Source of the DNA: Lingula anatina
Lineage: Eukaryota; Brachiopoda; Lingulata; Lingulida; Lingulidae
Length of the DNA stretch: 55,245 nt
Direction: 5' to 3'
Assembly: GCF_001039355.2 (NCBI RefSeq)
Contig: NW_019775456.1
Location: forward strand, 243,609 to 298,853
Shown here: positions 1 to 12,200 of the stretch, piece after piece
How the letters are laid out: the number at the start of each line of letters is the position of its first letter
Position numbering within the stretch: the first letter of the stretch is position 1
Notes under the pieces: generated by a model
The model's input: the letters and a program-made list of their open reading frames with translations, nothing else
Database searches by the model: none
Told to the model about the DNA's origin: nothing
Position numbers and translations under genes: made by a program

Positions 1-77
1 TGTATTGTTCATGTATATCTGTCTTTACTTTAACAAATATTGGTATTTAATGTCAACCACGATGCTACAATTTATAG

Positions 78-1649
78 GTAAAACGGCTCCTAGATTAAGT
101 ATCGACGACTTCATGCACTACTTGCGCCAAAAAGAAGAAAATGCTCGACAGAAGGGACAGTTGGAAGTTGCCGGGGTGGTGGGTATGTTATTTTTTCTGA
201 TGTTTCTTTAATTCAAACGTATCATCATTTCGATAGCCAATTAGCTTATTTAATAATATTCTTTAGTGCAAGCTGGGCCTAATTTTTTACTACTTCTTCA
301 TGTGACCCATGGTACACCAAGGCTTTTCCTCAAAAGTTTTCTCAAGTAATATCCTACAAGCGTTCACTTAAAAACAATTGTCCAATCGAGAGCTTTGAAG
401 TTTCGTTTGTAATCTATTTGAAAAGTTGATTAATTAGTCTTCCACTGCAAACTTTCATATTGCTCTTCAGCCTCTCTTTCAAATATAATACATGTCTTCA
501 CTTCTACCAGATACCCATCTTCGCTGGCGCTTGAAATACGCCTTTTTATACGGTCATGTAATTCGCCTTCATGAGCGAGCCTCCCCCCCCCCCACACACA
601 CGTCATTTTGCACTTTCTTAGCTACACAAGATCATGTGTTGTGTGCTTGGAATTTGGACAATGTTCTCTAAATCCAGTCAAAATTCTTTTTACATTTAGA
701 CATGTAGATATGTAACAATCGACTGCACAGAGGATGCGGCAGTCTGGAAAAGTCATAGTTCCATATTTTGGTGCATTTTTCAAAGGATAAAAACTGGTCG
801 TTTTGGTCAAAAATTGAATTTTCTCGGGGTAAACTACGATTTTTCCGTTGTAACAGAAATGAAAGTCCGCTAGGAGCTGTACTCCAACTAACCCTAACCT
901 ATACTAACCATATAGGAGCCCGGACTTCCATCCCTAGGACTTCCATTCCTGTTACAGCGGTGTAACGTGACAGAGAGTCCTCCTTGATAGACAGTTGGCT
1001 TCCTATTAATTTGTACAGGTAAGCCTCGCCCTAGATTTTGACCTGCATATGACATGCTAACCCTAACCATTATAACAAATTGGAGGGCGGACTCTCTGTT
1101 ACACGGACCTCAGTTTCGTTACACCGGCATTCAAAGTCAGTCCATGTTTTTTTTTCTTAAAGGTGTGTTTTTTTTCATAAATCTCTTAAAAGAGATAATT
1201 ACTGATGTATAGCCATCTATGAAGGTCCACGTGGTCATATGTCAAGTGCAGATTCTATAATAATTGCGATAACTGCTTTATTTATGGTAAAATAGAATTC
1301 ATATTTCTGAGTTGTTTACAATATATTTATTGTGAAATATGAGTCTCATACGAACAGTTTTTATCCCTTTAAGTAATATAATAAACTTGAGTCTTGAATT
1401 ACAAATGTTAAAAAACAGCTCCAATTTGCAGGCCGACTGATGGATGCCATAGCAGCAGAATATAACAGGCGACTTGTAACTGAGCTCTCGTCAAGAGCAC
1501 AGCCTGAGGTGGAGTTTAAGGTGCCCAACGACATGAATACTGGTTTCTCAGCCCAAGGAAACAAAGGAAACAACGAACCAGAAAGCAACGTAGCTCAGAA
1601 CAAGGGGAAAGACCCGGTAACCGTTGGTAGAGCGGCTGTTGATAAATAA
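78..1649 (+). CDS. 3' end of an unrecognised gene (last two coding exons)
   Basis: Two exons join in phase. Exon 78-182 follows an AG at 76-77 and ends at a GTATGT donor. Exon 1432-1649 follows TTTGCAG and ends at TAA 1647-1649. The first exon leaves one base of a glycine codon and the second supplies the other two. The visible 106 or so residues are a charged, probably helical stretch (DFMHYLRQKEEN, then RLMDAIAAEYNRR) followed by a low-complexity Asn/Gly/Lys tail. I do not recognise the family; the N-terminus lies outside the window. It is convergent with SNCAIP. A possible AATAAA lies at 2222-2227, rather far downstream. The 1.25-kb intron between the exons contains only repeats. Confidence 0.55.
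845..1106. repeat. cluster of nested short inverted repeats in an intron
   Basis: 845-874 pairs with 937-960 (CCGTTGTAACAG against CTGTTACAGCGG), and 959-983 pairs with 1082-1106 (GTGTAACGTGACAGAGAGTC against GACTCTCTGTTACAC). A GTTACACCGG end recurs near 1120. This looks like the debris of small palindromic DNA elements (MITEs). No target duplication could be fixed. Confidence 0.45.
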
Positions 1650-4250
1650 GATGCCTCGTGCACGCCGGAGACAGAGGACTGAACATGTTAAATCTCTTAA
1701 CGGTGCATAGTGTAGGATTTTCCCGCGAAATACCTGCCTTTGATCCTCCTGTACTAACACTCTCTAGCATCCTATAACAAAGTTGAAAGTTCTAAAAGCT
1801 GTTACAGTGTAAGTCACATTTGGGTTTTCATGGTTTTTCGAATTCTGCCATCCCTTCGAGCTCACTTTTCACACTGGTTTCCAGATTCCGCGTTATTTAA
1901 AACTGTAGAAGATGGTAGATTTGGTTATTTTTTGGCAACATAAATCGATGGCATTTATTTGCTAAAATTTGACCAAAAGTATTATTTGTCTTTAAATAAG
2001 CCCAACAGAAGGCAGTTTATGTGCCTAACGCGCATTTAAAATCCTACACTTTGTCACTTTAAATGGTACACGTATAAATTTACGAACTTTTAGGATCTTT
2101 GGAATTTACCTTATTACATATCTCTAGTTTATTTATTGTGTTCAAATATTTGTCGAGCGTGAAACGATTAAGATGCCAAAATAAGCATGAAACATCGTAT
2201 ACTTTAATATCAGCTCCTACGAATAAACTTGAACAAATTTAATACTAAAGAACTTGAACAGATCAAAATACATATGATATCTGGATCATTGTCTTACTAA
2301 TGTTTTCGTAACTTTCTTTTGAAAAAAAATGGTCAGTAGAAAAAAATGTTTTTTACTTTGAAACGACAGAAGGTGGAGAGCCTGTTAACTTGCCTCCTTT
2401 GTCAAATTAATATTTTCGGAACTTTCATTTGAAAAAGAAAATAATAGAAAAAATGTTTTTGACTTTGAAATGTCAAAAGGTGGAGAACCTGTCAACTTGC
2501 CTCCTTTGTCAAATTAATCTTAATAAAATTGACTTTACTTTGATTCAAATATATTGTTCTTTGCTTCTTATTTTACAAAATGCAAAACTCCTGTTATTGT
2601 TTTTTAAGACAAGCCAGATACGAGCAGTTAATTCGACGCAGCACAAAAGCTTGTATTTCGAGAGCTCAGCACTATATATAATACACACTCCAACCTGACG
2701 CAGCTGCGCATATTAGATGACAGGATCCAACCATAAACCATCTTAGAAAATTAAGGTCACAGCTTTACGCAATGGGGATATATTTTTTTCCAGAAACCTT
2801 AACATATGGCCAAGTTAAAACGGCCATGACTGCAACCGTATAAGATTGCAATTGCAGTCATAAGCATAGATGTAGGACCTTCAGCTGATGCTCCGAAAAA
2901 GCGCAGTTTAATATCTGTTTTCCCTCTAAAAAAACAAATTCACGTCTTTTGATTAACATACTGTGTGCTATTATGTCATGTCGTGCTGGTTTAAATCATT
3001 GTTGTCAACAAAGTTATATTTTGGAGAATTTAACACACTGGTGTGGAAATCAACCACAAATAAGTACCTTTTAAAGGCGAGGGGCCATAAAATCGCTAGA
3101 AATAAGAATCACAGAGGTAATTTACTTTGGATAAAACGACTCCGAACAACATCAAAATATAAATAAATAAATTTTATTGTGTGCCCGTGGATTTCTTTCT
3201 TTACCAATCAGTAGGACGGAGATACTGCACATCAATATTCAGCTGACTCAGATATTTCCAATGTCTTCATTTAAAACGGACGTATTGGGGAATTATTTTT
3301 CGCCCTGGGGGATTTGTAATAGACTGCCTCTGTTTAGACTGCGGTTTCCTTTGTCACGAGAAACACCTGTGCACATGGTGATTGCGGGGCACACGTAAGC
3401 TAATATCGACCTCCCTCTAAAGTTCGGCTCCTCTCGGTGGTTAATGTCTATATGACAAAACCTTCAATATGATTAGACCACTGATTTTTGCATTTGTTGA
3501 AGCTGCTGTCTTCTGAGGACAAGTCGCACCTGAAAAAGAACATTACAACATCGGTTAAGTGCATGGTCGTTTCTATGATATGAACATATCGTTGCTGTTT
3601 CCAAGGTGACCTCCAGGTATTAACGTTTCCCTTAATCACTGATATGATGTCAGAAATGACAGGTAACATAAAGAAAAAAAACGGAGTATGATTTATCATA
3701 CATGTACACACATACACAAACGCAGAATTCTTCGTTAACGCTGGTAACGGCGGACTTCCGTTAATCAACTGAGGGCGTTAAGATCATTTTGGTGTCATTT
3801 TAAGCATGGGCGTTTGGTTATTGATCAAAATGTGTTCTGTGGCTTGTGCTGGTTTCAAATTTATGATCAATGCGTATATCTGCGAATTATCAAACATCAC
3901 GCAGCCAAGTATGCCTGTGGTTCCTGTGGCCAACTGATTAAATGAGAAGATTTCAGTAAAATAAGGAAAGCCAAAGCTCTATTCTTACCAAGTGTTCCAG
4001 CTATTCTTGTCAGACTGTCGGTGCCCTGTCACGTCCTGTCAAAAAGATTGTTTATGTCTTTAAAACAGTGTATAAATAATACTCTTCAGCAACAGGAACT
4101 AACGGAAAACGTGTTTTGCTTATCAATAGCAGAATAGAAGATTAATATCATAACAGGGAGAGCTAATGACGTCATGCTGTCCTGTTTTTCAAGATATAAT
4201 ATGTATGTTGAAATTGATCAATAAACTATTCATGTAACTTCCTTTGAACA
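1650..4250. other. intergenic spacer, no gene seen
   Basis: AT-rich sequence between two convergent genes. Open frames here, including about 106 residues at 3448-3768 on the minus strand, show no family resemblance and no paired splice sites. The only structure noticed is the tandem duplication at 2297-2516. Confidence 0.5.
2297..2516. repeat. tandem duplication, two copies of about 110 bp
   Basis: Copies at about 2297-2406 and 2407-2516 share TTTTCG.AACTTTC near the start and AACTTGCCTCCTTTGTCAAA at the end, with scattered substitutions. Confidence 0.75.
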
Positions 4251-4256
4251 TTTATT
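4251..4256 (-). promoter_or_regulatory. candidate polyadenylation signal for SNCAIP
   Basis: The plus strand reads TTTATT, so the minus strand reads AATAAA, 64 nt past the stop codon at 4320. This supports exon 12 as the terminal exon. Confidence 0.45.
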
Positions 4257-4319
4257 TGGTTTTTCTTCTCAACGACAAATATAATGAGCAACGCTACATG
4301 TACAATGCAGTTCTTTAAA

Positions 4320-6276
4320 TTACGAATTCCAAGTACAAACCTTTGAAAATCTCCCCTCATCTTCATCTGCACTTGCTGCAGACAGTGTCCCGCTGCTTTC
4401 TTTTGAATTTCTGGAAGCTAACTCTGCAGCACAGTAGAGGTGAGACAAGTCGAGCTTGGGTCTTAACTCGGTTTCACTTTCACTATCGCAGCTTGAAGTT
4501 GTCCCCGATTGACCACGGTATACATATACTTTTGCCCTGTCACAAGGGGCTTCTTGACCCTGGTCCATTTCATGCTGCATGCTCATTGAGCTATGCTGGG
4601 TATGGTTTCCATTAGTTTTATCGGCATTTCTAATCTTATGTTCAACATCATTGCAATTCGATGCTTTCAACGATTTATCCGGAAAACGAGCATAGCTTTC
4701 AAAGAACTCTTCTGGCGAGAATTCCACGGATTTAATAAAGGAATTCCTTTTGTCGTCGTCTCTTGGTCTTATGAAATTGAAAATTTTCGAATTTCTTTTC
4801 TTGTTGTTATTACAATGAACAGAATTATTCATGTTGGCAGTGTATGCATATTTTTCATAAGGATCTGTCTCGGCCATCGCGCATGGGTTTTTAACAGTTT
4901 TACGTTTTCCTCTCCCTTCCAGCTTATGTAAGTAGACGAGATCTGATTTGGAAGCGCTTAGAGATTCGTTGCTAATTGTCTTAGGGGTGACGACACGCAC
5001 ATCCTCAAGAGAACCAATTGCTTTCGCTCTGTTATTATCTTCATCGACAACTACTTTAAGCAGTCTATTGCCACTGACTGTTCTGTCGTATCTTTGATGA
5101 ACGGCTAGCTGATTATTTGGCAGGTGTATTTGAATATCTTCAACATGGACAAGGTTACCTTCCGGAGATGTCTGAGTATTGGAATTGTTTTCAGGGCCAT
5201 GTTCATGGATCACGTGTACTTTATGGTCGTTTGTGTACGATTGTTTGCTGTTCATATCTTTCGGGCCTCCTTGAACGGATGCAACACTTTCCACATAATC
5301 ATTGGTTCGATTGCAGTAGGTGGGAATGTGTTGGAGAACCACATCAATCGCACTTTCCTCGTACACAACAGGTCCCAATTCCAAGTTAAAGGAGCTCTGT
5401 TCGTCCCACTGACCTTCATCAGATTCATAGAGTAAGTTCTCTTCATACAGCTTGTACAGACTCCCTGTCGAATTATCCTGTGTCTGAGGTATTTTTTGAA
5501 CAGTGTGGTTAGCATGGTGGTTATTTGCACTTATACTTTTGATTTCTTTCTGGACATCAGAATTTACACCAACAGTTGAAGATTCCATCACTTTTTCATC
5601 TCCTAGAACTTCATTTAACTTTCTGTCATCTCCAAGCTCAGTAGACTCATTTGCCAGCTCAGATACAGTTGATCTACTAGATTCCATTGTCAAGTTAGCC
5701 AACGAGCTATCTGGAGATTTTCGTGCCATTGTAGGGCTCGGTGTTGATGCTTTTGGGAGTGCCAGCGGACTAGGGCCTAGCCTTCCAATAGGAGGTTTCT
5801 CCATCCCATCAAGCGTCGCAAAACTCTCAAGAGAACTACATAGAACCTGATCAAATGCTTTCATTGTGTTCTCAAACATACATTGTCCCTTGGTGCTAGA
5901 TGCAATAGAATCATTGCTAGACGTCAGCCCACGGGCGTGCAGCGAGACCAATGCCGAAGCACCACTTTGGGCCGAGTTTGGTAATTGCCTTGGTCGAGTA
6001 GAATATATTGTTTCGTATGAAGCACGCAGTGTTTCTCCTGGATGACACTGTCTTTTATGGCAGCATGAATCCACGACTGATGGCCAAGCTTTCGTTGTAG
6101 GAGAGGAGACTGTATGAGCACGATTCGGATTCTCTTCTAAGTTTGTGGGTTTGACACAACCAGAAGAAACAGCTGTAGCAGACGACCGTTTATCACTACC
6201 ATCCATGCTCTTTGCTGCAGATGTACGAGGAGCAGCGACGTTGGATGTAATGGCTGGGTTTTTAGTCTCATTCCGC
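4320..6276 (-). CDS. SNCAIP: SNCAIP exon 12, long terminal coding exon
   Basis: The exon starts after TTATTCAG (AG at 6278-6277), its first base completing an Arg codon from exon 11. It encodes about 651 residues rich in Ser, Asn and Thr, with no domain seen. A short segment (SVEFSPEEFFESYARF) looks more ordered. The last residues are RFSKVCTWNS. An AAG|GTTTGT just before the stop could be a donor to a further exon, but the nearby AATAAA favours termination here. Confidence 0.8.
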
Positions 6277-9200
6277 CTGAATAATGAAGAAAATGTAATG
6301 GAAGCATTGCGGGCACATACATTTTCAGGAAACCAAAAATACATTTAACATACAAAAATACATTTGACTGGCGTTGTTTGGGTGTCATTATTTTTTTTTT
6401 AGAAAAACATACAATATAGCATAAACCTATCGTCCCAACCTTAAAGACAGTTTATCCGGAGTCGTTTTTCCTCCATTAGACTCTGCCGGATTTCCTTTGT
6501 TTTCCTCTAGTAATTCTTCAATTTCCTCTGTCGTCATAATTATACGTTCCAGAGAATCTTCCACCTGCTCCCTTAAAAGAAAAGGAGTGTCTGTTACACA
6601 TACTATTTCAATACTGAATATATAAAACCCCGGTTTATCTGTAATGCACATCTTATCTTGCACTGAACTTCATATATGGTCTTTGCGTAAGTGCCAATAG
6701 TAAAATATGAAGCCTGTTTGTAAAAGATGAGAAAAGACAACACTGGGACACAGTCTAGAGTGAACGATCAATGTTTTAGTCACAGGCATCTCCACTGAAG
6801 AGCCTATGAGCTAGCTCCTTTCTAAAACATTCCTTCTTAGGACACAAAAATTAATCCATAGTCTTACAATACTAAGCATTGCATGGATTAAATCCGGGAG
6901 CTACATTTCAAAATTCGTACTCAATAAAACTGTTTTTCACTCCTCCGTTCAACTTTTCTCTTAAGGTGGAGTTTTCGCTGAAAATGTCCTCCAGCTGTTG
7001 TGACAGTGTCTTCAGGAGAGAGGTCACGTGCTGTGCTACTGTGTGCCACCTGGTGTTCAAACCATTGGCCTTCATTAACTCGGCTTGGAGGGTGTCTCTC
7101 TGGGATATCACCTGAAGTATATTCTTATGCTCATAACAATATTCAGAATAATTATGCTTCGGGTAATAGTTTCATGGTCTAAAATTGAAAAAAAGTTCTC
7201 TTAAAACCTGCAAGTCTATGACCTGATTTCTCTGTGAATGTTACGTTACTTCAGTTGAAACCAAGTAATTGCTGACAGGTATAAAATTTTATACTTACCA
7301 TCTGCTTTTGGTCTTGCTTTGCCTCCAGCTCTGACCTCAACCTTAAATGAAAAAGATATATTTCCATTCCCGCCTACAAAATATTAAAATGTTACTTATG
7401 GACTTATTTCAAATTTTTTTAGAGAGTTACAATTTACATGTAACCTTTTGGTTCTTTTTCTTTTCAAAAACGTTTAAATTACCTGCAGTTGTCACAGTTA
7501 AGCCTTAGATTACATTGTCATTAGTGGACAGTTTAAATCTTAAATCATCCGCGAAATTTCCATACACATAACATCAAAAGTTCAGCTAGGAGACCATTCC
7601 CACAGATGTTTAGACCGATATTTCCCCCTGGGGAGACTCACTAGATTGCTATCAGCTTAATCGACTTAAATGTCTGTCCCACCTACTAAAAGCTGTAAGG
7701 GGGTAATTACTTTTGCGCGCGCTCAGCTCCCGGAAGCTGACAGCAATCCAGCGTGAATCCCCAGGGAGTTAGGTCGATCCAGATGGATCGATCTAAATCT
7801 GTGGGAACCCAGTCTATATCAAGTTATCTATAGTAAGCCAAAAGTAATTATGCAGACTATTCGACTAATAAACTTGGTTTTTTAATATTCATCATCTCTC
7901 AAGTAAAACCCCCCTCCAATTAAGGTGTATTTTGGTGCATTCCACAGCAATAACAAGCCTTTCGGTTAAACGAGCTAAAAATCTGCAACGTATACCACAT
8001 GTGGAATAATTATTGAGACTTGGAAAACGGGTAGTACCGGTATTATATGCCCACATGTTAGGCTTGATGCTAATATGCTAATGAGGTTAGTGTCATCATA
8101 AACGCTGGGTGGCTACTAAAAGACATTAAAGAATTGACGTTTGCAGCCCTACGGTAAGACAATTGGCAACAAGTAGCAGACCCTATAAAGTGCACTGGAC
8201 GAATTTTGGCAATTAGTATACCCGACAATAGAATTTTGAACATGAAAAGTACTCTATACTGGACCTTCTCGCCAAAATGAATTTTCCTTGGGGGGGGGGG
8301 AGCAATTTTCATATACTCACGAATCATTGCTCTACCTGTCCTTGCGCTTACGTTCGATGTTTTGTTCAATTTTAGTCTCTGTACATTTCAGAAGGAGATA
8401 TCGACGTAAGGTACTTTTGTTTGAGAGGTTTTATAATTTACAACGTCTGAATTGGGAAAGATCAGTAGCTTTGGAGGATATGTAGACATAGAAAATATGA
8501 CAGTTTATATGGAATTTTGAAATTTGCCAAATATTTTACCTAAGAGAGTCGGCTAGAGTATACAGAGGCGTTTAAGAGAAAACCCGTTTAAATTTTGAAA
8601 GGATCATTTCTTGCATGTATAAGGATTTCTTCCTAGATAGCGTGCTTTAAAGTGCAGTTAATTGACACGATGGCAGCACGGCAAGAAAACAAGTAAAAAA
8701 GGACAACTTACTTTACCCCTTCTTGCGACAGATGGTTGACCTCAGTGCGTAGTTCAGCGTTGGTTTCTACAAGTCGAAGGTATTCTACGCACTCTTCATG
8801 GTTGGTTTGCCTGGCGCAATCCAGTGGGGTCGCTTTATCGTGATTACGAGCTGTCACATCAGCGCGATGGTCCACCAATGCCTTGAAGTAATAACTTCGT
8901 ATACATTGCTTTGTCTCAAATTTTTGCGTGATACTTGTTATTTATCATAAAGAAACATTTCAATCTCTATAAAGTAAAAATTCACTCCACACAAGCTTTT
9001 TTATTGCAATGCTATATAAGAAATTACCGTATATTGTTTTTAAACCAGACAACTTTGAGTTTTTAGTGTCCAAGTGTTGCGTGGTGCCACAGAGTTACAG
9101 TCTACTGTTTCTCAATTTTTAAGTCTTAAGTATCTAATATCCTAATGTGTTTTATGGCGTCCTCTATCTTGATGTTAACTTTGAATGTAACTAGTGTTGG

Positions 9201-12200
9201 ATTCATCCTCATCCATGGGGGAAAACTGTATTCGCTGCATTCTCAGTGGTGTATTTACTAAATATAATTTCAAGTTTCTTGTATTTTGCGATATTGCTTC
9301 TATGATAAGAAAGTGACTTTACCTGCAGACATGCCATCTGTCCCTTTGATGCGGCAGCATGCAAGGCCGTGTTACCTTCACTGTCAGCGTAGGACACACT
9401 CGCTGGAAACTTCCTCAATACTGCCCTCAGACAGTCGCCCTAAAAAGAGGACCTTTCTTGAATACCAATATAATAAATTCCTGCCGGTGTCCCAGTAGTA
9501 GAGCTAGTCAGTTCTGACTGTCTGGTGTGGATTTATATCAGTGGATGACGCTTATTCTTACTGCAGCCACTTCGTCTCGCTAATTTTCTATATATCTACA
9601 GGTTTATGACATAAATTTAAATGAGAAGGACAACTGTAATTTTCTCGTCAAATCACTGTAACACTCGTAAAACAGCCAACATGTGTTATCAGATTAGTGT
9701 CATATGGCGAATTAGGAGTTTTGAATTCTAAGTTGAACATATGCACATAACAATGCCCTCATTATTCGCAGCATTCCCATTACCTGACCTACATCAGCCG
9801 CATAAAGAACTAAATTAATATTTTCTTCAGTGCTGTATTGAGAGTTCAGATACCACTCCAGACAACTCAGTTTCCCGTCCTATAAAATATGAAAATAAAC
9901 ATGTCATTGTTTTACTGATTTTCTCTATGATCCATTTTTAAAGAGAGTGAATCATTACCATTAAAATGCACATCACATGATAATGTACCTAAACACAGTC
10001 GTAAAAAGACAATTACCCATCACCTCAGTAGGATAGACACAATTAATTTGCAGTAAGGATAATTTATCAGACTTATGTTCATCAGGAAATAATCAAAATA
10101 AGTTCATATAAAAGATGAATTATATCATTATACATTGTAATGAAATTTAAACGAGTCATTCACGGTGTAGCAATTTACATATCTTTAAATTCAGACAAAT
10201 TAAAGGTTTCTTTAGTAAATCAAAATATAGAAATTTTATATAGATTGGTATGACTGACAGTTACCTGTATTGCCAGCATGATTGGAGTCAAGCCATTTTT
10301 GTTTAATATGCTAAGCACATTGTTTGATCTGGCGACTAAATAACGGAGGCAGTCAGTGTTCCCGCCAGACGCTGCATAATGGGCTAATGTATTGCCATCT
10401 ACGTCATGTAAACAGTCCACGTCCTCCGAAGATAGTAGTGAACCCTGAGACGAGAAAATTTAGGGCTAAAATCCATCTACTAGGCACTCCACGCTGACTA
10501 ATCCAGAGACAAAATAAAGTCTTAGGTTGATACAATTTATTAGAACATTCAAGGTTCAAAAGTTGGGAAATACGTTTCTAAAACTATGAACAAAAAATAC
10601 TTACTAAGCTTTTTGAGTTCCCATTTCTTGCAGTAAAGTAAAGGAGATTCGTGTATTTGCTACTTTGTCCCTCCGTAAGTTTCTGTTCATCTTTGTTATC
10701 TGTGACGTCATCAGGTCCAGTAGAATATCCAGGTGACAGGTCACTTAAAACAGATGACGTATCTGAAACTTCGTCGTCTGACTCTAAAACGTATGCAGTG
10801 GGCGTTTCTTTTGAACGTTGGAAAAAAGATTCACTCTGCAAGCTATGTTTCCGAGAGGACACCAATGCTGTCATTGGCGTGACGTCAGTAATATCTGTGA
10901 CGTCAGACACACTGCCATATGTCCTATTCTCTGAAGTGTCAGAGTTAGCCGCGGACAGAGTCGTGGATTCTTCATCGGTGCTGGTAGAATAAAGATGCCT
11001 GTTTTCGTGAAACCCGTTTCGACCCCCCTTTGGGTGACGGTTAGATTGATTATTATTATGTGGTAACGTTAAAACTGATAATGGATTATAATAACATGTC
11101 GGTTCATTGAGTTGGGGTGCCGTGACGTCATTAGCATTAGAAAATGAATGGATCTTGTTGCCCATTGCGTTCAATTCATTTGTTTTATTCGTGTGCTGCT
11201 GCCATTTTTGGTTCTTTTCCTTATTCGTATCCGTTTGTTCTTTTGTTTCGGATTTTCGTTCCGGAAAGAGAGATCGCAACTTCTTCAACGTTCCCAAAGT
11301 ACCTTTGGGTTTTGCAGTTGCAGAGTGTTCCGCAAGCAACGTAGTGTCTGCTACCTGCTTGCCTGTAGCATTGCTATTCTGTTCGATTTTTGAGTTATTT
11401 CTATTTGCCGTTGAATTACTTTGCTTTTCTGCGTTAGAAAAACGTACACCGAATCCTTGTGATTTCTTGTCTTTAGGGGTTGTTGCTGTTTTCTGTTTAG
11501 TTGGCGTAGTGTGAGAGATAGTTTCTGTTTTTAATGGAGCCGCTGATGCAATTCCCTTTTCCTTTACCGATTTGTGGACAGGGCGTTGCTTAGACTGAAA
11601 ATGGATTGAAATATATTTGAGAAACCTGGCTTCTGGAGAGAAAACGGTAATGGAATTACTTTTAACTCTCTGCTGTGTTACATTTGCTTCGCATCGCTGA
11701 ATTACTTACCTCAGAATCTGCTTTGTCACTCACAAAACACTCGGCAATAGTGTTGTCGATCTTTAAATTTTCAACCTCTTCCTCACAAGGCACTGACCCG
11801 TCGCTGCATGGGGACGCCCCGTGGCTGTTGTTGTGCTGTGCCCGGACCAATATATCTGAAATGAGAGATAAATCTTATTTATAAGTTATAAGGCGAAGTA
11901 TGTGAGCACAGGCCTATAATTATGATATACGATATGAAAAGAAACCGCAGTGAGCACGCTGATATTATCTCGGTCCAATTTTAGTTCAATCTTCGAGTAA
12001 CGCAGCGCTAATTGATTTATCAAAATCGAACTATAAGAATAATTGGCCATGTGTGCGTGCACGCATGCATGTGTGCGTGGGTCCATGCATTTATGCATTT
12101 TGGGATGAGTGGGCGCAATCATATTTCTTCCCCATTGCTTAATCGCATGTACCTGAAAGACCTAGAAGCGTAATGCACTGCTAAGAACCTAATTAATGAA

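Noticed and set aside
3448-3768. 106-residue minus-strand open frame
   Set aside because: No family resemblance and no splice signals consistent with a gene. Composition resembles random AT-rich sequence between two genes.
6145-6348. Plus-strand frames opposite SNCAIP exon 12 (also 4343-5850)
   Set aside because: Shadows of the minus-strand coding exon, which has phase-matched splicing and a recognised family.
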